This document shows, piece by piece, positions 1 through 5,119 of a stretch of 5,119 nucleotides of DNA. A model generated the notes under the pieces. It was not told the origin of the DNA. It did not search any database and saw only the letters and a list, made by a program, of their open reading frames with translations. Positions within the stretch are counted from its first letter, which is position 1. Every line of letters begins with the position of its first letter. Source of the stretch: Acidobacteriaceae bacterium (GTDB lineage Bacteria; Acidobacteriota; Terriglobia; Terriglobales; SbA1). The DNA is taken from NCBI GenBank assembly GCA_019237515.1, contig JAFAGX010000057.1, positions 1 through 5,119 of the forward strand, given 5' to 3'. Made by a program: the position numbers and the translations under genes.

Positions 1-1252
1 CATACAAGGTCAAGTGAAACCCGGGCCGATTTTCCCGGTCAACAACTCGACGTTGACCTCCTGCAGCGCCGCCAGTCCGTGCGCGATGTTTGCCGTCGAT
101 CAGAACCTGAAGACTCCGTATGTGATGAATTGGAATGTCAACATCCAGGAGCAGGTCACGGCGAACACAGCACTACAGGTTGGCTATGTGGCCAATCATG
201 GAGAAAACCTGTACAGCACGCTCGATCTGAACCAGGTCAACACCGCTCTCGATGATGGCTCCGAGCAACTGGGCAGGCCGCTCACCGCGAGTTGTCCGGT
301 CGCGCAGGGAGGTTTGGGCATTGGCGGAGCGCCTTGCTATCCCTACATCAGCTTCCTGAATTTTCTGGGGAACAAATCGTCATCCAATTACAACAGCCTG
401 CAAGCCACTGTCACTCACCGCTACGCCAAGGGGCTTTACATGCTGGCGGGATACACCTGGGCGCATGCTATCGATACCGCGGGGAACACAAGCAATCTTG
501 GCTTCGTTCCACAGAACAGCCTGAATTACGCGGCCGAAAAAGCCAGCGGCGATTATGATATTCGCCACCGCTTCACGCTGTCTCTGACCTACGATCTGCC
601 TTCCCGCAAAGGCTTCGGCCAGCTGCTGGAAGGTTGGCAGGTCACGAGTATCGTCACTCTTCAGACGGGAGAGCCGGTCCTGCTCTTCGATGACACCAAT
701 GACCTGACCGGGACCGGGGAAGGACCAGGCAATGCCAGCAACGATCGCTGGAACATTGTAGGCAATCCGAACAAGTTAGAGTGGTCGCGCACGCAACCTC
801 TCCCATATTTCCCGGACACGTATGACAACAACGGAAACGTTATCGCCCGCAGCTCAGTCTGTACCGCCGTGGCGAATACCCCTGCACTCTTAGCGGCCCT
901 CGACTTCGCCGGAGGCTGCTACTCGCAACACGGTGTGACTATCTACCCGAACGCGTTTGATACATTCGGCAACATGGGGCGCAATATTCTCCGTGGACCA
1001 GCTTTCGCAAACTGGGATGCATCCGTGACGAAAGTCTGGCGCCTCGGCGAACGTTTCAGCATGCAATTGCGCGGCGAAATGTTCAATGTGTTGAATCATC
1101 CCAACTTTGCTAATGGTTCGGTGGGAGAGGACTTGTCATCGCCAAACAGCGTCGGCATGGCTAGTGCAACCCCTGACGTGCAAGCAGCCAACCCGGTCAT
1201 CGGCTCCGGCGGCTCGCGTCACATCCAGATCGGAGCCAAGGTCATTTGGTGA
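1..1252 (+). CDS. Oar-like TonB-dependent outer-membrane receptor, C-terminal part (5' truncated by window edge)
   Basis: This is the C-terminal part of a TonB-dependent transporter beta-barrel, which would sit in the outer membrane and import a large substrate using TonB energy. The frame is open from base 2, so the GTG at 14 is only an internal valine and the real start lies upstream. Numbering from that GTG, 412 residues are visible. They include barrel-strand and turn segments typical of acidobacterial Oar-like proteins: NYNSLQATVTHRYAKGL (125-141), a YDIRHRFTLSLTYDLP stretch (181-196), LEGWQVTSIVTLQTGEP (205-221), GRNILRGPAFANWDASVTK (322-340) and RGEMFNVLNHPNF (353-365). The protein ends in alternating residues with a terminal aromatic (IGAKVIW), the usual signal for Bam-mediated insertion. 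The family normally has about 1,000-1,200 residues, with an N-terminal carboxypeptidase-regulatory-like domain and a plug; both are outside the window. Six cysteines (17, 23, 94, 108, 283, 302) fall in probable extracellular loops. The substrate cannot be read from this part. The gene converges on the flavoprotein gene with a 61-base gap. Confidence 0.88.
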   Translation, partial: IQGQVKPGPIFPVNNSTLTSCSAASPCAMFAVDQNLKTPYVMNWNVNIQEQVTANTALQVGYVANHGENLYSTLDLNQVNTALDDGSEQLGRPLTASCPVAQGGLGIGGAPCYPYISFLNFLGNKSSSNYNSLQATVTHRYAKGLYMLAGYTWAHAIDTAGNTSNLGFVPQNSLNYAAEKASGDYDIRHRFTLSLTYDLPSRKGFGQLLEGWQVTSIVTLQTGEPVLLFDDTNDLTGTGEGPGNASNDRWNIVGNPNKLEWSRTQPLPYFPDTYDNNGNVIARSSVCTAVANTPALLAALDFAGGCYSQHGVTIYPNAFDTFGNMGRNILRGPAFANWDASVTKVWRLGERFSMQLRGEMFNVLNHPNFANGSVGEDLSSPNSVGMASATPDVQAANPVIGSGGSRHIQIGAKVIW

Positions 1253-1313
1253 TGCGAAGCCGGAAACGATTTTGCCGCCGCGCAGATAAATATAAGGGTG
1301 AGCCAGGATAAAG

Positions 1314-3224
1314 CTAGTTCGCCAGAACATGGTCAAGAAGCTGTCCAACGGCCCGATGCGCTTCGAGAATGGAGCTGCGATGGTCCATCATGCCCGCGAG
1401 ATCGGTATTGGCGAATGCGATCCGCCCAAGAGGAGCAGCTCGCAAAACTTCTCTTGGCGCAGGCTTGCCATTGATGCCAAAGAAGAAGCCGGGTTGCGGA
1501 TTTAGGTAGGCATGCCCCCAGCGGTTCAGTATGATCCCGGCAATGTCGCGCGCCGGATCGAAGCCGGCTGGCGAAAACATTTCCGTGAACTGCTGCCGAA
1601 TCTGACCTTCGTAGTCGCGAAACGGCGTGCTCAAGATTTCTTCGCGTCCTCGGCTTCCCTGCTCCGCGATCGGTAACCCAGGATACGAATACAAAACCTT
1701 CAAAGTCAGCACGACCGGCGAGTCCGGACCGATTGTCGGTGATGGTGCACCTACCAGAGCTTGCCTGCGAACATCTGTGTAATTTCCGATTCCCTCAAAC
1801 CAGCGGCAGCCGCTGATTCCCATCTTGTATAGGAACCGCCAATTGCGTACGGCAACGTTCGCCATCATGCAAGGGGAACGGTAGAACTGCTCGTAAGCAT
1901 CCCGGTGAGAAGACGGCAGATCGCGCACAATGTGTTTCGTTGTCCAGCACCCGCCGGCCATCACAACAGAACGCGCCTTGACCCTGTAAGTATTTCCGCC
2001 GCGAGTGTAAAGAATGGAGACCGAGTCAGCCTTTTCAGGATCGCCATCGTGTTGAACCCAAACTGCGGTCGAAGCGAGGCGAATGCGAGCAGGAGAAGAA
2101 GGCTGATCGAGAGCCGTAAAGTCGACTTTCCCCTTGCAAACACCCTCTGATGTCGCCGGTGCGGCAATGGCTGAGGGGATTAGCGCTTTTAATATCAACC
2201 GCGCAAACTCCGTGTTGCCTCCCGGGAACATCTGATCTTCCGTGTCTGGCACAGGATGAAGCGTCTCAAACGCGTAATCCGCATACGCCGATAAAACATC
2301 CGGCCCCAGTCCGGAACCGCCGCCTGCAACCGGAGAAAGAAACGTCCGTATGGTCTCGCGGCTAATCCCATACAACTGCATGATGTGTTCTTCTAAAGTG
2401 ATCGCGTCGAGTTGGCGCGAAATTCCATCGCCTTCATACTGCGGTTTCTTCTGAGGACTTGCCGGGCCGCCACGCCACTTCAGCAATTCTGATTTCTGAG
2501 TAGCGGAAATCGGCGCGCCTTCGAGCTTCTTGCCCCATGGATCGATCAGCCACATGCCTGGTTTTTGGCCGAACTTGCTCCCGAAATAAAAACCATAAGT
2601 CGCCGGAGCGCTATCGACCAATTCGTACGGCGTATGCGCTAAGGGAATTTCGGGCGATTTTCCGCCCCAACTCTGATACTGCAACCTCGGCATGTTCATG
2701 CCGATTGAATCGTAGAACCGTGCAATGAAGCTATGCGGATATTGGACCTGAAAGATCGCGGAGCCTTGATGTGCGATGAGCCGCTGCCCATCCACGACAA
2801 ATTCGTTGCGTTTGGCTTCTCCGCCGAAGATAGGGTGATTGTCCAGTACCAGGCACTTCTTGCCTCTGCCCGCCTGACGTTGAACAAACAGCGCTGCCGC
2901 CAGCCCGCTGATTCCACCGCCGACGATTACGCAATCATACATCTCACCGGTTTCGATCAGATTCTTTGGGAATGTTTCAAATTCTCCATCGCGAATGCGA
3001 TGTCCCGCAGTGAGGACTTCGAGCGTGTTTCCATTGGAGCGCGCATAATCACCGACACCGCCGTACCCGGTCCAATTGTCCTGCTCAGCCATTAACTGCA
3101 AAGGGGAAGCAGAACTCGCCAGCAGAGCACCGGAGGCAAGCAGGGTTGAATTCAGGAAATCGCGGCGGGAAATAGCTTGATCAAGCCCCAATGCGCGGTC
3201 GTGTTTGCTGAAGCCGGGCGCCAC
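1314..3224 (-). CDS. Tat-exported FAD-dependent oxidoreductase, spermidine dehydrogenase (SpdH)-like
   Basis: This is a complete 636-residue flavoprotein, probably acting in the periplasm. Residues 19-24 read SRRDFL, a twin-arginine motif followed by a hydrophobic stretch (about 27-42), so it should fold with its cofactor before export. Cleavage probably falls near residues 38-46. Mature features are a Rossmann strand with the dinucleotide motif GGGISG (102-107), an acidic residue at the end of the next strand (D128, in LVLDNH), a VVMAGGCW stretch (420-427) matching the second FAD-contact strand, and a C-terminal FAD-closing motif around GRIAFANTDLAGMMDHRSSI (600-619). Length, the DRALGLDQ-ISRRDFLN leader and overall order resemble bacterial spermidine dehydrogenases (about 620 residues, FAD plus heme b), which cleave polyamines. 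I recognise this from memory of the family; the true substrate is unproven, and it may be an uncharacterised amine- or sugar-oxidising relative. The GTG start is chosen because the family leader begins just after it and the upstream in-frame codons are CGA then the TAG of the preceding gene. It follows the GH2 gene by three bases, so it is very likely in one operon with it. Confidence 0.8.
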   Translation of the reverse strand: MAPGFSKHDRALGLDQAISRRDFLNSTLLASGALLASSASPLQLMAEQDNWTGYGGVGDYARSNGNTLEVLTAGHRIRDGEFETFPKNLIETGEMYDCVIVGGGISGLAAALFVQRQAGRGKKCLVLDNHPIFGGEAKRNEFVVDGQRLIAHQGSAIFQVQYPHSFIARFYDSIGMNMPRLQYQSWGGKSPEIPLAHTPYELVDSAPATYGFYFGSKFGQKPGMWLIDPWGKKLEGAPISATQKSELLKWRGGPASPQKKPQYEGDGISRQLDAITLEEHIMQLYGISRETIRTFLSPVAGGGSGLGPDVLSAYADYAFETLHPVPDTEDQMFPGGNTEFARLILKALIPSAIAAPATSEGVCKGKVDFTALDQPSSPARIRLASTAVWVQHDGDPEKADSVSILYTRGGNTYRVKARSVVMAGGCWTTKHIVRDLPSSHRDAYEQFYRSPCMMANVAVRNWRFLYKMGISGCRWFEGIGNYTDVRRQALVGAPSPTIGPDSPVVLTLKVLYSYPGLPIAEQGSRGREEILSTPFRDYEGQIRQQFTEMFSPAGFDPARDIAGIILNRWGHAYLNPQPGFFFGINGKPAPREVLRAAPLGRIAFANTDLAGMMDHRSSILEAHRAVGQLLDHVLAN

Positions 3225-3227
3225 TCG

Positions 3228-5119
3228 CTATTCCACATTCCAGCCGTGAATCTCAACGCTGGGCTTCGCATCGCCAAGGTCGCTGGCGTGATAAGTTGCG
3301 TCCAATTCCCGCGTTTCTCCGGGTAGCAGGGAAATATAGTTGTCCTGCCACAGCACAGGGAGAATTTCCTCGCCGCCCTGACCTTTATCGACTTTCAAGC
3401 GCACAAAAAATGCCAGGTTCTTACTCGGATTCTGCAAGCGCACGTGCGTAACTTCTTCCTCGCCTTTGCGTTCGCTGTGGCTCGCCACGTTCAGCTTCAC
3501 TTTCGGTAACTGCTTCAGAGCAGTGAAATCAGCGTAAGTTGCAGTCGGAGTGGTATACCAGTTTGATTTTTCCCAATCGAGTGTTTCCGATGACGTCGAA
3601 AGCCAATAAAAATTCGAGCCCACGATCTTGCCGGTGCTATCTGTTACTGTCAAACGTAAAAAATAGGTGGAACTTAGGCCGGCAATTTCAGGGAGGGTGA
3701 ACAATTTGGTCGTACTATCGGCGGGCACGTTGACGGTGTCTTGTTTGGAGAATTTCTCCGTCATGTCCAGGCTGTAAATCTTGGCGGTCACACGGAGCTT
3801 GTTCTCATCTTCATACTGGCTGCTGACCAGCCGAATGGAATGGTCATCATAGCCGTAAATTGGGTTGATGGCCTGCATCGCAGCCTTCGCCCCGAAGTAT
3901 CCGCCGCCTGGCCGCAAGTAGTAGTCATACAAGTGCCAGATCACCGATGGCCACGCGTTGTTCAACATCCATTGAATGATCCCGGTGGAGGTGTATTTGT
4001 CACGGCTATACGCCTCATACATCGCGCGAATGCCTTCATAAGTCATCAATTGTGACTTCAAGACATAGTCCTGCAGGTTCTCGGCCTTGCCGTAGCGCGC
4101 ACTTAGCGCGTCTGTGAAGACCTGAATATTCTTGAATGCTCCGCCACCCGCGTGGTAGTTCCAGAAATCATCGATCGGCCACAGGTGGTCCTTGGGTAAG
4201 AATCGCTCCAGGCTTTCAATTGGTGGAACTGCCGGCCCGGGGCTGGTTTCCGTATTGAACCCATATGCGCCACCGCAGCCGCCTGGATTGCAGCGCGTAG
4301 TGGACGGATGCCTGGGAGAATCGAGGAACCAGTATGCGGGCGCAACGTATTCGTACGGCCCCGTCATTTTTACTCCACTCGAACCAGAAAATCCTGCGGC
4401 CTTAGCCGTTGCGGACGAGACCGTCGGATTTGGCCAGAGCGCCTGCTTTTCCACATCGAGATACATCTGCTCGACATCGGGCGGCGGGGGATAATCACTG
4501 CCATTCATCCACATCACTAGGCTGGGGTGGCTGCGCATACGATATATCTGCGAAGCCAGAGACTCTTTTGCGATCTGATAGTCCGCATTCGACCACTTGG
4601 ACCAGTGTTCCCAGTGATCACAGCAACACCAGCCCGCCATGATCAAAATTCCCATGCGATCCGCTTTGTCGAAAAAATCGTCCGGATCGAGTTTGCCCTC
4701 GAGCCGGACGGTATTAAGTCCCATGTCCTGCACGTAGCGGAACTGATCCTCAATGTTTTTGGGGTCGTAACGGAGCAGCATGTCAGCGGAATACCCGCCA
4801 CCGCGAATCAAAATCCGCTTGCCGTTCACTTTAAAAACCCGGTGATTATTCTCGTTCAACTCCGACGTAATTTCGCGAATTCCGAACTGCGAGTCTGATG
4901 AGTCCGAGAGCCTCTCGTCGATGTCAAACTCGACGTGCAATGGGTACAGATTCGGAGTGCCCATCTGTTTCGGCCACCAGAGGCGTGGATTGGAAACTCT
5001 GAGCTGCGAAAATTTCTCCGGAGTGAAACTGACATCTTTCACTTCATTCGGCCCGAGATCCACTTCCTGCTCGAACTGAATTCTCTCGATTGAGCCTTTC
5101 AGAATCCCTTTGACGGTTT
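3228..5119 (-). CDS. Glycoside hydrolase family 2, exo-beta-D-glucosaminidase (CsxA-like) subfamily, 5' truncated by window edge
   Basis: This retaining GH2 enzyme is predicted to remove terminal glucosamine (or a related beta-linked sugar such as mannose) from the non-reducing end of a glycan. The frame stays open to base 5119, so the GTG at 5063 is an internal valine; the N-terminal sugar-binding domain (roughly 250-300 residues) and any signal peptide lie outside. Numbering from that GTG: end of an immunoglobulin-like sandwich (to about 63, including the NPRLWWP motif), TIM barrel (about 65-400), then two C-terminal beta domains (about 405-490 and 505-611). Barrel motifs are LNTVRLEGK (116-124), GWCCCDHWEHW (144-154), NGSD (187-190) and GFNTETSPGPA (268-278). 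By comparison with recalled Amycolatopsis CsxA (E394, D469, E541), the key acids are E122, D190 (acid/base, in Ser-Asp rather than the usual Asn-Glu of GH2) and E272 (nucleophile). All three are present, so the enzyme looks active. Full length would be near 900 residues, as usual for the subfamily. Endo-beta-mannosidase-like specificity cannot be excluded. It is the upstream partner of the flavoprotein gene. Confidence 0.87.
   Translation of the reverse strand, partial: TVKGILKGSIERIQFEQEVDLGPNEVKDVSFTPEKFSQLRVSNPRLWWPKQMGTPNLYPLHVEFDIDERLSDSSDSQFGIREITSELNENNHRVFKVNGKRILIRGGGYSADMLLRYDPKNIEDQFRYVQDMGLNTVRLEGKLDPDDFFDKADRMGILIMAGWCCCDHWEHWSKWSNADYQIAKESLASQIYRMRSHPSLVMWMNGSDYPPPPDVEQMYLDVEKQALWPNPTVSSATAKAAGFSGSSGVKMTGPYEYVAPAYWFLDSPRHPSTTRCNPGGCGGAYGFNTETSPGPAVPPIESLERFLPKDHLWPIDDFWNYHAGGGAFKNIQVFTDALSARYGKAENLQDYVLKSQLMTYEGIRAMYEAYSRDKYTSTGIIQWMLNNAWPSVIWHLYDYYLRPGGGYFGAKAAMQAINPIYGYDDHSIRLVSSQYEDENKLRVTAKIYSLDMTEKFSKQDTVNVPADSTTKLFTLPEIAGLSSTYFLRLTVTDSTGKIVGSNFYWLSTSSETLDWEKSNWYTTPTATYADFTALKQLPKVKLNVASHSERKGEEEVTHVRLQNPSKNLAFFVRLKVDKGQGGEEILPVLWQDNYISLLPGETRELDATYHASDLGDAKPSVEIHGWNVE
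3231..3234 (-). promoter_or_regulatory. Probable weak ribosome binding site (GGAA) for the flavoprotein gene, inside the end of the GH2 gene
   Basis: Read on the minus strand, GGAA lies in the last two sense codons of the GH2 gene, six bases before the GTG start at 3224. It is the only purine-rich match at a workable distance. Its weakness, the non-ATG start and the three-base gap suggest that ribosomes finishing the GH2 gene re-initiate here, meaning translational coupling. This is inference from spacing. Confidence 0.45.

Noticed and set aside
14..16. GTG as the start of the receptor gene
   Set aside because: The frame is open to the window edge, no Shine-Dalgarno-like sequence precedes it, and the product would be a barrel fragment without signal peptide or plug. 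It is an internal valine codon.
1261..1277. Imperfect hairpin (CGG-AAA arms, four-base loop, one bulged G) between the convergent genes
   Set aside because: The stem has only six pairs with a bulge, half of them A-T, and no T-tract follows on either strand, so it is not supportable as a terminator.
2733..3095. 120-codon plus-strand open frame opposite the flavoprotein gene
   Set aside because: It lies entirely antisense to the well-supported FAD-binding region, and its translation shows no recognisable domain; it is a shadow frame.
3741..4055. 104-codon plus-strand open frame opposite the GH2 gene
   Set aside because: It is antisense to the end of the barrel and the following beta domain; the protein has no family resemblance and the frame is explained by codon bias on the other strand.
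4527..4898. 123-codon plus-strand open frame opposite the GH2 gene
   Set aside because: It is antisense to the conserved barrel and sandwich coding sequence, with no recognisable motif or credible ribosome binding site.
5061..5063. GTG as the start of the GH2 gene
   Set aside because: The frame continues upstream to base 5119 with plausible beta-sandwich sequence (KGSIERIQFEQEVDLGPNEV), and a start here would lack the N-terminal domain and signal peptide.

Overview
The window looks like part of a soil-type Acidobacteriota chromosome (Terriglobales-like). The main reason is the first gene: its C-terminal sequence is of the Oar-like TonB-dependent transporter type that is greatly expanded in that phylum. 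The moderate GC content and the GH2 exo-glucosaminidase-like and Tat-exported flavoprotein genes fit this. The taxonomic call is inferred from protein style, not from a marker gene.

Layout: bases 1-1252 (+) carry the 3' end of an Oar-like TonB-dependent outer-membrane receptor whose N-terminus, plug and early barrel lie before the window. A 61-base gap (1253-1313) with no convincing terminator separates it from two convergent minus-strand genes. Read in their own direction, these are (i) a glycoside hydrolase family 2 enzyme of the exo-beta-D-glucosaminidase (CsxA-like) subfamily, entering at base 5119 without its N-terminal domain and ending at 3228, and (ii) a complete Tat-exported FAD-dependent oxidoreductase resembling spermidine dehydrogenase, 3224-1314. 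The gap between them is three bases. Both lie in the same reading frame, separated only by one TAG stop and one sense codon, so they are almost certainly co-transcribed and probably translationally coupled.

Working together (inference): the GH2 enzyme keeps the three acidic residues of chitosan-type exo-glucosaminidases and could release glucosamine or a related amino sugar from a polymer outside the cytoplasm. The Tat-exported flavoenzyme belongs to an amine-oxidising fold family and could act on an amine in the same compartment. The convergent receptor would suit oligosaccharide uptake, but it is not in the same operon and the link is weak. The tight pairing of an amino-sugar hydrolase with an amine-dehydrogenase-like flavoprotein is the most unusual point in the window. 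No RNA genes, mobile elements, CRISPR arrays or notable repeats were seen.
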